A stretch of DNA of 64,000 nucleotides from Mucilaginibacter_A sp050954285 (GTDB lineage Bacteria; Bacteroidota; Bacteroidia; Sphingobacteriales; Sphingobacteriaceae): NCBI GenBank assembly GCA_050954285.1, contig JBPBPL010000021.1:25417-89416 (forward strand), given 5' to 3'. The notes under the pieces were generated by a model, which made no database searches, was not told where the DNA came from, and saw only the letters and a program-made list of their open reading frames with translations. The position numbers and the translations under genes are program-made. Positions 52,890 to 61,843 of this stretch are shown one piece after another; within the stretch, counting starts at the first letter, position 1, and the number at the start of each line of letters is the position of its first letter.

Positions 52890-53024
52890 AAAATTAATTA
52901 TTGATTAGATGTGATTGGAATATTTCTTTCAACGATTTTTTATTGTAAAAAGTTGATGAATGTAAAAATTTATTTTAGAACTTGTAATTTGTTTTGGCCG
53001 TTATCTTTCCAAATTCCTAATATG

Positions 53025-53032
53025 TACCTTTG
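53025..53032 (+). promoter_or_regulatory. Promoter -7 element (TACCTTTG)
   Basis: Exact TAnnTTTG, 17 bp upstream of the ATG at 53049. This also argues that the longer frame starting at 52911 is not used. Confidence 0.55.
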
Positions 53033-53048
53033 TACTCTGTCAAATTTT

Positions 53049-53705
53049 ATGCAGTATAAAGTAGTTATTGCAGGCGCAAGTGGCCTGATTGGTAATTTGT
53101 TATTGAAACAGTTACTTTACCATCCTGATTTTTCTGAAGTATTGGTTTTGGTTAGAAATCATCTCCCTGTTCAGCACAAAAAGCTTAAGCAATTAATAGT
53201 AGATTTTGATCATTTGGAAGATTACAAAGCCGAAATTAATGGTCATGCTATTTTTTGTTGCTTAGGAACTACCCGCCACAAAACGCCTGATTTAAATTTA
53301 TATAGAAAAATAGATCAAGATTATCCGGTTGCTTTGGCAAAAATAGGTGTTAAAAACAGTATGCAGCAATTTCATTTTATTTCATCTATTGGTGCCAATA
53401 TTAACTCGGCTACTTTTTATACCAAGCTTAAAGGCGAAACTGAACAAGATTTAAAAAAGGTCTCTTTTACATCCCTGTTTATTTATCAGCCATCTCTTTT
53501 AACAGGTGTTAGAAAAGAAAAGCGTTTTGCCGAACGCGTAGCTACTTATATTATGAAATGGGCTAATCCTTTTCTGATTGGCAGATTAAAAAAATACAGA
53601 AGTATTCCAGCTGCCGTAGTAGCAACAGCAATCCTTAATCAATCCTTAAAAAACAATGCTGGCGTTTTCACTTATCCGTCAGATCAAATAAAACAATTAG
53701 CGTGA
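53049..53705 (+). CDS. NAD(P)H-binding Rossmann protein (HTATIP2/TIP30-like)
   Basis: 218 aa from ATG 53049, with the family N-terminus MQYKVVIAGASGLIGNLLLKQLL (GxSGxxG dinucleotide motif). HAIFCCLGTTRHKTPDLNLYRKIDQDYPVALAK and HFISSIGANINSATFYTKLKGETEQDLKK (atypical SDR with YxxxK) follow. Such small atypical SDRs lack a known substrate. Overlaps the next gene by 4 bp, so it is translationally coupled to the ABC-F gene. Confidence 0.82.
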   Translation: MQYKVVIAGASGLIGNLLLKQLLYHPDFSEVLVLVRNHLPVQHKKLKQLIVDFDHLEDYKAEINGHAIFCCLGTTRHKTPDLNLYRKIDQDYPVALAKIGVKNSMQQFHFISSIGANINSATFYTKLKGETEQDLKKVSFTSLFIYQPSLLTGVRKEKRFAERVATYIMKWANPFLIGRLKKYRSIPAAVVATAILNQSLKNNAGVFTYPSDQIKQLA

Positions 53706-55558
53706 GCACTTTAATTTCAGCAGAAAACCTTGGCCATTCTTTTCATGATAATTGGCTTTTTAAACAACAAACTTTTGGTATAAATTCTGGGCGCCGTATT
53801 GCATTAGTTGGTGCTAATGGTGCCGGTAAATCTACCCTTTTAAAATTACTGGCCGAAAAAATGAAGCCAACAGAAGGGAAAGTTGTAAAAAGCAAATTTC
53901 TTTCGATGGGTTATTTGGAGCAGGATCCTTTATTTAATCCCGAAGAAACTATTAATGATTTTATCTTCAAATCTGATAATGAGCAACAGCAACTTATTAA
54001 AGAGTATGAATCCTTATTAGAAAATGATCCTGAAAATTATGAACAGATTGAGATCTTAACCAATAAAATTACCGAACTTGAAGCTTGGGAATATGAATAT
54101 AAAATCAAAAATATTTTAGATCGTTTAGACGTTCATCATTTGGATCAGCAGATTAAAACACTTTCTGGTGGCCAAAAGAAGCGTTTGGCATTAGCAGAAT
54201 TATTGATCAGTGATCCTGAACTTTTTGTTTTAGACGAGCCAACCAACCATTTAGATATTGAAACGATTGAATGGCTGGAAAGCTTTCTGACTACCGGAAA
54301 TAAGACGATTCTTTTGGTAACGCATGATAGGTACTTTCTGGATAATGTTTGTAACGAAATTTTAGAAATAGATCAGCAAAAGATATTTCCTTACAATGGA
54401 AATTATAGTTATTATTTAGAAAAAAGAGCAGAACGGGAATCAGCAGATCAAGCCCGTTATCAAAAAAACTCTAATTTGCTTAAAAAAGAGCTGGAATGGA
54501 TGCGAAGAATGCCTCAGGCACGTAGCACAAAATCCAAATCTAGGATCGATGCTTTTTATGACCTGCAAAGCAAAACACAAAATAATGGCCAAAAAGAGCA
54601 TCTGGAACTAAGCATTAAATCTGCCAGACAGGGCAATAAAATTTTAGAAATTGATCATCTGTTTAAGTCTTTTAATCAGCATATAATTATTAATGATTTT
54701 AATTATGTATTTAAAAAAGGTGATCGCATTGGTTTAGCAGGAAAAAACGGTACGGGCAAATCAACTTTATTAAATTTATTAACTGGAGAATTGCAGCCCG
54801 ATTCCGGTTCTATTATCATTGGAGAAACTACTTCTATTGGTTATTATCGTCAAACTGGCTTAAAATTTAATGACGCTGAAAGAGTAATAGATACGATAAA
54901 AAACGTAGCTGAATTTATTACCATGGCTGATGGGAAACTACTTTCCGCTTCTCAGCTACTAACACAGTTTTTGTTTCCGCCAAAAAAACAACATGGTTTT
55001 ATTAGCAATTTAAGCGGAGGTGAAAAAAAACGTTTACAACTGTTAATGATTTTAATCAAGAATCCTAATTTTTTGATTTTGGATGAGCCAACAAATGATC
55101 TAGATACTGATACATTAAATGTTTTAGAGGATTTTTTGACTAACTTTTCGGGTGTAATTATTTTAGTTTCACACGATCGTTATTTGATTGATAAGCTTAC
55201 AGAGCAGTTATTTATTTTCACTCAAAACGGCCACTTACAGATCTACAATGGAAACTATACGGACTTCCGTTTAGAAGATGCAGCTAACAAACTGGTTACA
55301 AAAACAATTGTTAAACCCGAGAAAAATATTACAACGGATAATCTAAAAACTAAAAGCACCTTCAAACAGGACAAAGAACTAAGTGATCTTGAAATAAAAA
55401 TTACAACTCTTGAAGAATCAATTAAAGACTTGGATTTAGTTTTAAATAATCCAACCACTAAGACAGAAGATTTAATTATAGCCTCTAATAGCATTCAGTC
55501 TCAACAAAAAGAGCTGAATCAGTATTTAGAAAAATGGCTGGCTTTATCAGAATCATAA
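53702..55558 (+). CDS. ABC-F family ATPase (Uup-like)
   Basis: 618 aa, GTG start overlapping the preceding stop. Two ABC domains without membrane parts: first VGANGAGKST, LSGGQKKRLALAELL, LFVLDEPTNHLD; second LAGKNGTGKST, LSGGEKKRLQLLMIL, FLILDEPTNDLD. The linker between them (about 240-310) is basic, and a C-terminal coiled coil (about 545-615) is like that of Uup. ABC-F proteins bind the ribosomal E site and relieve stalling. Clearly more AT-rich at third codon positions than genes on either side. Confidence 0.9.
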   Translation: MSTLISAENLGHSFHDNWLFKQQTFGINSGRRIALVGANGAGKSTLLKLLAEKMKPTEGKVVKSKFLSMGYLEQDPLFNPEETINDFIFKSDNEQQQLIKEYESLLENDPENYEQIEILTNKITELEAWEYEYKIKNILDRLDVHHLDQQIKTLSGGQKKRLALAELLISDPELFVLDEPTNHLDIETIEWLESFLTTGNKTILLVTHDRYFLDNVCNEILEIDQQKIFPYNGNYSYYLEKRAERESADQARYQKNSNLLKKELEWMRRMPQARSTKSKSRIDAFYDLQSKTQNNGQKEHLELSIKSARQGNKILEIDHLFKSFNQHIIINDFNYVFKKGDRIGLAGKNGTGKSTLLNLLTGELQPDSGSIIIGETTSIGYYRQTGLKFNDAERVIDTIKNVAEFITMADGKLLSASQLLTQFLFPPKKQHGFISNLSGGEKKRLQLLMILIKNPNFLILDEPTNDLDTDTLNVLEDFLTNFSGVIILVSHDRYLIDKLTEQLFIFTQNGHLQIYNGNYTDFRLEDAANKLVTKTIVKPEKNITTDNLKTKSTFKQDKELSDLEIKITTLEESIKDLDLVLNNPTTKTEDLIIASNSIQSQQKELNQYLEKWLALSES

Positions 55559-55565
55559 ATAAAAA

Positions 55566-55581
55566 TGTTTCACGTGAAACT
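55566..55581. promoter_or_regulatory. parS-like centromere site
   Basis: TGTTTCACGTGAAACT matches 15 of 16 bases of the ParB binding site consensus TGTTTCACGTGAAACA. It lies between the ABC-F stop and the mnmG start, and mnmG (gidA) is a classic neighbour of parS near oriC. I found no second copy in the window. Confidence 0.8.
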
Positions 55582-55591
55582 ATTAAATAGA

Positions 55592-57454
55592 ATGTTTAAG
55601 AAATATGACGTAATTATTGTAGGCGGCGGACATGCAGGATGTGAAGCAGCAGCGGCAGCGGGGAGATTAGGTTCGTCTGTATTATTAATCACGATGAACA
55701 TGGCAACAATTGCCCAAATGAGTTGTAATCCAGCAATGGGTGGCGTAGCTAAAGGACAAATCGTGCGTGAAATTGATGCTATGGGTGGTGGTTCAGGAAT
55801 TATTACGGACAAAACAACTATCCAGTTTAGGATGCTGAATCGTTCTAAAGGACCAGCAATGTGGAGTCCTCGTGCACAGGTTGACAGAATGCGTTTTGCA
55901 GAAGAATGGCGATTAATGCTAGAAAATATTCCTAATGTTGATTTCTGGCAGGATACTGTAAATGCGCTTATCGTAAAAAATGAGAAGGTATGTGGTATTA
56001 TAACTTCGCTTGGAATTGAAATTGAAGCAGAAGCAGTAATATTAACGAATGGTACATTTTTAAATGGACTGATACATATTGGTGAGAAAAAATTTGGTGG
56101 CGGTCGTACTGCCGAAAAAGCAGCTCACGGCATAACTGAACAATTGGTTACTTTAGGTTTTGAATCTGGCCGAATGAAAACTGGTACACCCCCAAGAGTA
56201 GATGGCAGGAGTTTAAACTATTCTAAAATGGAAGCTCAATGGGGAGATGAAGAACGCAGCGAATTTTCTTATACAAATATAAAAAAGCCTCAAGAACAGC
56301 GCTGTTGCTGGATTACCTATACAAATAATAACGTACATGAAACTCTAAAAGAAGGCTTTGAAAAATCTCCAATGTTTTCAGGCAGAATTAAAGGTTTGGG
56401 TCCTCGTTATTGCCCTTCCATTGAAGACAAAATTAATCGGTTTGCAGAACGGGACAGGCATCAGATATTTGTGGAGCCCGAAGGTTGGAATACAGTAGAA
56501 ATTTATGTTAATGGATTTTCAACATCTCTCCCAGAAGATGTACAATATAAAGCTTTAAAACAAATTGCTGGATTTGAAAATGTAAAAATGTTTCGTCCAG
56601 GTTATGCAATTGAATATGATTACTTCCCGCCAACTCAATTAAAACTCACCCTTGAAACTAAGATAATTAGCAATCTATTTTTTGCAGGCCAAATTAATGG
56701 AACAACAGGTTATGAAGAAGCCGCTTGCCAAGGATTTATTGCTGGCATCAATGCGCACCAAAATATAGTGGCAAAAGAAGCATTGATCATGAAAAGATCA
56801 GAATCTTACATCGGTGTTTTGATAGATGATTTGGTAACGAAAGGAACAGAAGAACCTTATCGCATGTTTACGTCTCGTGCCGAACATCGTTTGTTGCTCC
56901 GCCAAGATAATGCAGATATCCGCCTCACTCCTATTGGTTATGAATTGGGTTTGATTAATGAAGACAGAATGAACGCTGTTAATCAAAAAGTGCAAAACGC
57001 GGAAGCAATCGTTAATTTTGTAAAAACAAATTCTGTTAAACCAGACGAAGTAAATAATTTGCTGGAAGAAGCTGGCACCAGCAGCATCAGCCAAAATGTA
57101 AAAATGGCTGCAATTATTGGTCGGCCACAGATGGATTTTATCCGGTTAAAAGAAGCAAGTCTTGTTTTAAAGGATTTCTTGGAACCTTTTGATCAAAAAA
57201 CTATTGAGCAAGCTGAAATCAAAATCAAGTACGAATCTTATTTTGAAAAAGAATTGGAAATCGTAAACAAAATGAAAAAAATGGAAGACAAGGAAATCAA
57301 TCCGTCTTTCAATTACAATGAAATAATTTCGTTGTCAAAAGAAGCACGCGAGAAATTGATTAAAATAAAACCAAGAACACTAGGACAAGCTTCCCGTATT
57401 TCTGGCGTTTCTCCTTCGGATGTTTCTGTGTTGATGGTTCACATCAGCAGATGA
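55592..57454 (+). CDS. mnmG: tRNA uridine-5-carboxymethylaminomethyl synthesis enzyme MnmG
   Basis: 620 aa from ATG 55592, giving MFKKYDVIIVGGGHAGCEAA; the ATG at 55565 overlaps the parS site and adds non-conserved residues. FAD site GGGHAGCEAAAAAGRLG, MSCNPAMGGVAKGQIVREIDAMGG, RMLNRSKGPAMWSPRAQVDR, GRMKTGTPPR, YCPSIEDK, TSLPEDVQ, GQINGTTGYEEAACQGFIAG and TSRAEHRLLLRQDNAD are all MnmG signatures. With MnmE it installs the cmnm5 group on wobble U34. Two C-variant words (56770, 57334) and one good copy (57145). Confidence 0.96.
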   Translation: MFKKYDVIIVGGGHAGCEAAAAAGRLGSSVLLITMNMATIAQMSCNPAMGGVAKGQIVREIDAMGGGSGIITDKTTIQFRMLNRSKGPAMWSPRAQVDRMRFAEEWRLMLENIPNVDFWQDTVNALIVKNEKVCGIITSLGIEIEAEAVILTNGTFLNGLIHIGEKKFGGGRTAEKAAHGITEQLVTLGFESGRMKTGTPPRVDGRSLNYSKMEAQWGDEERSEFSYTNIKKPQEQRCCWITYTNNNVHETLKEGFEKSPMFSGRIKGLGPRYCPSIEDKINRFAERDRHQIFVEPEGWNTVEIYVNGFSTSLPEDVQYKALKQIAGFENVKMFRPGYAIEYDYFPPTQLKLTLETKIISNLFFAGQINGTTGYEEAACQGFIAGINAHQNIVAKEALIMKRSESYIGVLIDDLVTKGTEEPYRMFTSRAEHRLLLRQDNADIRLTPIGYELGLINEDRMNAVNQKVQNAEAIVNFVKTNSVKPDEVNNLLEEAGTSSISQNVKMAAIIGRPQMDFIRLKEASLVLKDFLEPFDQKTIEQAEIKIKYESYFEKELEIVNKMKKMEDKEINPSFNYNEIISLSKEAREKLIKIKPRTLGQASRISGVSPSDVSVLMVHISR

Positions 57455-57488
57455 TGACTTTTTTTCAATTTTAGACTAATTTCCACTC

Positions 57489-57526
57489 AAAATAAATCTC
57501 GTATAAAACGAGATTTATTTTTTTTA
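57489..57526 (+). terminator. Terminator of mnmG
   Basis: AAATAAATCTCGT / ACGAGATTTATTT perfect stem with a four-base loop and a T8 tail. Confidence 0.88.
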
Positions 57527-57572
57527 ATCATCTAATTCATCTAAAAAAAATAATTGATTATAGTGCACGTAA

Positions 57573-59213
57573 ATGGCTTCTAAAACATATTCTATTTCTA
57601 ATATTTGGCTAATAGCTGTTTTTACTGCTACAATTTCTGTTTTTGGTTGTGCAAGCGTGCAAAAGCCTCAAGGTGGGCCGAGAGATAAAACGCCGCCAAA
57701 ACTATTGTCGGCTACACCAGCTAACAAAACGAAAAACTTTAAAGCCAAAGAAATCGTTTTAAATTTTGATGAATATTTTAAACTGAATAACCAATATCAG
57801 GAAATAACCGTTTCACCAAACCAGGAAAAACAGCCGGAATATCATATCAAACAAAAAAGTTTAGTCATCAGCCTAAAAGATTCACTGCAAAAAAATACGA
57901 CTTACGTTTTTAGTTTTGGAAAAGCGATTGGCGATGTAAATGAAAATAATATCCTCAAAAATTTCAATTATGTTTTTACAACTGGAAATGACATTGATTC
58001 ACTCACGATTTCTGGCAAAGTAGTTAATTCGGAAACGCAAGAACCCGAAAAAGAAGTTACCGTTTTTATTTTTACGGAGAAGCAAGATTCACTGTTATTC
58101 GGCAAAAAAAAACCTTCCTATTACAGCATTACGGATACTGCCGGAAATTTCAAAATCAGTAATCTCCATGCCAATACTTATAAAATTTATGCTTTAAAAG
58201 AAGTAAGTGCAAACAGGATATATGACAACGATAACGAACTGATTGGAATTTTACCCAAAAACATTCAGCTGAATAAAGATATATCTGGTATTAAATTAGA
58301 GCTGTTTAAAGCTGTTCCGCGAAAGTTTCGAATAGTAGAACGAAAGATTGATCCTGATGGAAAGCTATTTTATTCTTTTAATAAAGGTATATATCAACCT
58401 GAAATCAGGATTTTGCAAAATGATGCTTTGGATAAACAAAAAATTGTAGAGTTTAATAAAGATGCTGATACTGCAAGGGTCTATTTGCGTGACATGAATT
58501 TTGACTCGGTAAAAGTAGCATTCTTATCTGCCGGAAAGCCTTTGGATACAGTGGTTTTACGGAGAGGAAAACGCGATACTTACAAACGGAATTTAAGCAT
58601 TACCAACAACAGCGGAGGTTTGCTTAAGCCAAAAACGCCATTGCGATTAACAGCAAATTTTCCAATTGAATCTACCAATGAAGCGCAAATTGTATTAAAC
58701 GAAGATTCGGTTCCGAAATATGGTTTTAGCTTAGAAAAAGACACTTCCAACTTAAAAAATTACACACTTATATATCCATGGAAAGCAGGCAAACATTATG
58801 ATGTTTTGTTGAATGAAGGCACGTTTATTGATATTTTCGGTAATAAAAATAGGAAATCAACCATTTCTTTTCAGTTAAATAAAGAGGAAAATTATGGTAC
58901 AATGATTTTTACGGTCAATGTGCCAGATCCAACAAAAAACTATCTTTTAGAATTAATGACGGCTGAAAAGAAGGTTATTAAAACTATACCGATCAGACAA
59001 AGTGGCAAAGTAACTTTTAATGATTATTCAATTGGAAAATATCGTTTAAGGATAATTTATGATCTCAACAAAAATGGCAAATGGGATACAGGAGACCTGA
59101 AAAAAAGAACTTTGCCAGAACCAGTTTGGTATTACAATAAAGAAATCAGTTTGCGCGCAAACTGGGAAATGAACGAAACCATTGATATTCCAAAGCTTAT
59201 TACAAACCCGTAA
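57573..59213 (+). CDS. Lipoprotein with N-terminal Ig-like (Big_5) domain
   Basis: 546 aa. Lipoprotein signal ending AVFTATISVFGC. The first domain starts PQGGPRDKTPPKLLSATPANKTKNFKAKEIVLNFDEYFKL and runs to FNYVFTTGNDIDSL (about 30-150), the SbsA/Big_5 Ig-like fold. A carboxypeptidase-like beta-sandwich follows (LTISGKVVNSETQEPEKEVTVF, about 150-220). The rest is beta-rich and of unknown function, ending in a short domain (YRLRIIYDLNKNGKWDTGD). This is the surface or periplasmic lipoprotein that often follows mnmG in Bacteroidota. It overlaps the convergent carbonic anhydrase gene by 14 bp. Confidence 0.8.
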   Translation: MASKTYSISNIWLIAVFTATISVFGCASVQKPQGGPRDKTPPKLLSATPANKTKNFKAKEIVLNFDEYFKLNNQYQEITVSPNQEKQPEYHIKQKSLVISLKDSLQKNTTYVFSFGKAIGDVNENNILKNFNYVFTTGNDIDSLTISGKVVNSETQEPEKEVTVFIFTEKQDSLLFGKKKPSYYSITDTAGNFKISNLHANTYKIYALKEVSANRIYDNDNELIGILPKNIQLNKDISGIKLELFKAVPRKFRIVERKIDPDGKLFYSFNKGIYQPEIRILQNDALDKQKIVEFNKDADTARVYLRDMNFDSVKVAFLSAGKPLDTVVLRRGKRDTYKRNLSITNNSGGLLKPKTPLRLTANFPIESTNEAQIVLNEDSVPKYGFSLEKDTSNLKNYTLIYPWKAGKHYDVLLNEGTFIDIFGNKNRKSTISFQLNKEENYGTMIFTVNVPDPTKNYLLELMTAEKKVIKTIPIRQSGKVTFNDYSIGKYRLRIIYDLNKNGKWDTGDLKKRTLPEPVWYYNKEISLRANWEMNETIDIPKLITNP

Positions 59214-59715
59214 ACCAACTCGAATATAAATTATAATTTAAAGGAAGTTGTTTTAGCAGTTGCATTTGTGCTTCGGAAATGGCTTTCACTTTTTTGGCAG
59301 GCGTTCCGGCATAAATAAAACCTGATTCACAACGGGTGTTTTCTAGCACGACAGAACTGGCTGCAATCAAACAAAAATCCTCTATAACTGCATGATCCAT
59401 CACAATTGCGCCCATGCCAATCAAAATATAATTATGCAAAGTACAGCCGTGAATAATAGCGTTATGGCCAATAGAAACATGATGCCCAATAACCGTTGCA
59501 GCTTTTTGATAAGTACAATGGATCACCACGCCATCCTGAATGTTGGTTTGATCGCCGATTGTAATCGAGTTTACATCGCCCCTAACGACGGCGTTAAACC
59601 ATACAGAACATTGGTTTCCGATAATTACATCACCTACAATTGTGGCATTTTCAGCAATAAAACAATCGCTGCCGATGACCGGGAATTTTTCTTTTACAGG
59701 AAGGATAAGCGGCAT
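59200..59715 (-). CDS. Gamma-carbonic anhydrase family protein
   Basis: 171 aa left-handed beta-helix of hexapeptide repeats: FIAENATIVGDVIIGNQCSVWFNAVVRGDVNSITIGDQTNIQDGVVIH, VIGHHVSIGHNAIIHGC. The three zinc histidines are in VVIHC, GHHVSIGHNA and IIHG. Typical length. Reaction: CO2 hydration if active; many bacterial members are of unknown activity. Confidence 0.88.
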   Translation of the reverse strand: MPLILPVKEKFPVIGSDCFIAENATIVGDVIIGNQCSVWFNAVVRGDVNSITIGDQTNIQDGVVIHCTYQKAATVIGHHVSIGHNAIIHGCTLHNYILIGMGAIVMDHAVIEDFCLIAASSVVLENTRCESGFIYAGTPAKKVKAISEAQMQLLKQLPLNYNLYSSWFTGL

Positions 59716-59746
59716 TGCTAAAATATTTTTTAATTTAGATTTATCT

Positions 59747-59819
59747 GCGGAAGTAGCTCAGCTGGTAGAGCATCAGTTTCCCAAACTGAAGGTCGCGGGT
59801 TCGAACCCCGTTTTCCGCT
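59747..59819 (+). tRNA. tRNA-Gly (anticodon CCC)
   Basis: 73 nt cloverleaf: acceptor GCGGAAG/TTTCCGC (one G-U), D arm GCTC/GAGC, anticodon arm TCAGT-TTCCCAA-ACTGA, T arm GCGGG-TTCGAAC-CCCGT. CCA is not encoded. Confidence 0.93.
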
Positions 59820-59829
59820 CTTTTAATCA

Positions 59830-59843
59830 ATACTTCTTTTAGC
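59830..59843 (-). repeat. Interspersed word, copy ATACTTCTTTTAGC
   Basis: Starts 11 bp after the tRNA-Gly gene, 3' flank ACATAAAATTTAT. Confidence 0.85.
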
Positions 59844-59852
59844 ACATAAAAT

Positions 59853-61445
59853 TTATAAAATTGTGTTTTTCAATAGTAATTGATGATTTGGATAATCCGT
59901 AGTAAAATGCAAACCTCTGCTTTCTTTACGAATCATGGCAGATTTGACAACGAGATAAGAAACCTGGATCAGGTTCCGCAGCTCACAAAGCTTGACGGAT
60001 AATTTTGTTTTTTTGTAGAAATCTTCCGTTTCTTCATATAGCAAACGCAAACGCCGTAAAGCCCGCTCCGACCGGAAATCTGAACGAACAATTCCTACAT
60101 AATCATTCATAATTTTCTGCATTTCGCGAATGTTATGCGTTACCAAAATATCTTCGTTTAACTGGGCAACACCAAATTCATTCCAATCCGGAATATTTGG
60201 TGGCATAAAAGAAGCATCAGCTTTTAGTATTGCATCTTCAAAAATACGATGTGCAAAAACCAAAGCTTCTAGTAAAGAGTTGGAAGCCAAACGGTTGGCA
60301 CCATGTAAACCTGTTGACGAACATTCGCCGCAGGCATACAAATTTTTAATGGAAGATTGTCCGTGCTTATCCACCATCACACCACCACACATATAATGAC
60401 TGGCTGGTGAAACAGGAATTAAATCCTTTGTCATATCAATTCCGATGGATAAACATCGGGCATAAATATTTGGAAAATGTGTAAGCAAATCTTCTTTACT
60501 TCGGTGCCGAATATCCAGATAAACAAAATCATCGCCGGATTTTTTCATCTCTGCATCAATAGCACGGGCCACAATATCTCTTGGAGCTAAAGATTTCCTC
60601 GGATCATATTCTTGCATAAACTCCTCCCCGTTCCGCCGCTTTAAAATCCCTCCAAAGCCACGAACCGCTTCAGAAATCAGGAACGATGGATAATCGCCAG
60701 GATTGTACAAAGCCGTTGGATGAAACTGGATAAATTCCATATCGCGTACCTTGCCTTTTGCGCGATAGACCATTGCTACACCATCGCCGGTAGCAATAGT
60801 TGGATTGGTGGTAATTGAATAAATATGACCTGCACCACCCGATGCCATCACAGTAATTTTTGATTGAATTTTATCTACTTCATTAGTCAAATGGTTCAGT
60901 GCATAAATCCCAAAACACTGAATATCGGTACTGGATCGATCTACAAATTCGCCCAGATGATGCTGTGTAATTAAATCAATTGCAAAATAATGCGTTAAAA
61001 TCTCAATGTTTTTGTTTTGATGAATCTGTTCCAAGAGCACCCGCTCAATTTCAAAACCGGTAATATCTTTATAATGCAAAACCCGACTTTCGGAATGGCC
61101 GCCTTCTTTTGCCAGATCAAAAATGCCCTGCTTGGTTTTGTCAAAGTTGGTTCCGTAATCAATAATTTCTTTAATTCTCGACGGACCTTCTTCCACCACA
61201 ATTTTCACCACCTCTTCATCACATAAACCATCGCCTGCAATCAGCGTATCTTCAATGTGTTTTTCAAACGAATCCTCTTCTTTATCCACAACTACAGCTA
61301 CGCCGCCTTGCGCATATTTAGTGTTGGATTCATCTTCATTTGATTTCGTAACAATCAGAACCTGACCATATTGCGCAGCTTTTAACGCAAAACTTAATCC
61401 TGCAATTCCGGACCCGATAACCAAATAATCAACATTTCTACCCAT
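59853..61445 (-). CDS. nadB: L-aspartate oxidase
   Basis: 530 aa from ATG 61445 (MGRNVDYLVIGSGIAGLSFAL); the longer frame adds a hydrophobic stub. FAD site and succinate-dehydrogenase-like fold: NTKYAQGGVAVVV, HSESRVLHYKDITG, MASGGAGHIY, FIQFHPTALY, APRDIVARAI, HYMCGGVMVDKHGQSSIKNLYACGECSSTGLHGANRLASNSLLEAL. Makes iminoaspartate for NAD synthesis. It is transcribed away from nadA, its pathway partner. A word copy is inside (60204). Confidence 0.95.
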   Translation of the reverse strand: MGRNVDYLVIGSGIAGLSFALKAAQYGQVLIVTKSNEDESNTKYAQGGVAVVVDKEEDSFEKHIEDTLIAGDGLCDEEVVKIVVEEGPSRIKEIIDYGTNFDKTKQGIFDLAKEGGHSESRVLHYKDITGFEIERVLLEQIHQNKNIEILTHYFAIDLITQHHLGEFVDRSSTDIQCFGIYALNHLTNEVDKIQSKITVMASGGAGHIYSITTNPTIATGDGVAMVYRAKGKVRDMEFIQFHPTALYNPGDYPSFLISEAVRGFGGILKRRNGEEFMQEYDPRKSLAPRDIVARAIDAEMKKSGDDFVYLDIRHRSKEDLLTHFPNIYARCLSIGIDMTKDLIPVSPASHYMCGGVMVDKHGQSSIKNLYACGECSSTGLHGANRLASNSLLEALVFAHRIFEDAILKADASFMPPNIPDWNEFGVAQLNEDILVTHNIREMQKIMNDYVGIVRSDFRSERALRRLRLLYEETEDFYKKTKLSVKLCELRNLIQVSYLVVKSAMIRKESRGLHFTTDYPNHQLLLKNTIL

Positions 61446-61843
61446 ACTATTTCCTGCTAAAACCAGCGTAATCAACACATTGTTTATAACTGCCTCAAAG
61501 ATGTTAATTTAGCGGTGATAAAAATGTAGCAAATATTTATTTGTGAGGATTGATGTTGGTAACCCGTTTCGCGGGAATAATTTTCATGCAATTACCAACA
61601 TTTTGTGGGCAGGATGTTAACAGACGAGAAAGGGTTAATAATACACATGAAAAATTTTGAAGAAATTTTTTGCCAATAAAAACAGCAGTAAATCAGCACG
61701 ATAAAGTAAACATTTTGTTTAAAAGATGTTGATAACAATCCTTCAACTACTTTTGCAACTATTTTAATGATGAGTTTTAAACCAAACTAACACACTAATA
61801 AATCATAGTTTTATTTTTTAAAGAATAAATTGTTTTTATTGAA
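61446..61843. other. 398-bp AT-rich divergent region between nadB and nadA
   Basis: No convincing ORF. It contains the palindrome-like ACCCGTTTCGCGGG (61561-61574), GTTAACAG, a near DnaA box TGTTGATAA (61727-61735; TTATCAACA, one mismatch to TTATCCACA) and a TACTTTTG promoter element (61748-61755). Regulatory sites for the NAD genes are expected here, but no known operator (NadR/NiaR/NrtR) could be recognised. Confidence 0.5.
61748..61755 (+). promoter_or_regulatory. Promoter -7 element (TACTTTTG) for nadA
   Basis: Exact TAnnTTTG, about 89 bp upstream of the nadA ATG. No TTTG at the expected -33 distance. Confidence 0.4.

Noticed and set aside
52911..53048. Longer N-terminus of the Rossmann protein (start 52911)
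   Set aside because: A TAnnTTTG promoter element at 53025 lies inside it and the dinucleotide-binding fold starts cleanly at 53049.
59642..59842. 66-codon ORF running through tRNA-Gly
   Set aside because: Overlaps the carbonic anhydrase start and a perfect tRNA; no protein signature.
61500..61780. Possible oriC (AT-rich, one near DnaA box, parS 6 kb away)
   Set aside because: Only a single imperfect DnaA box; no cluster of boxes, no dnaA or dnaN nearby. Kept only as a regulatory region.
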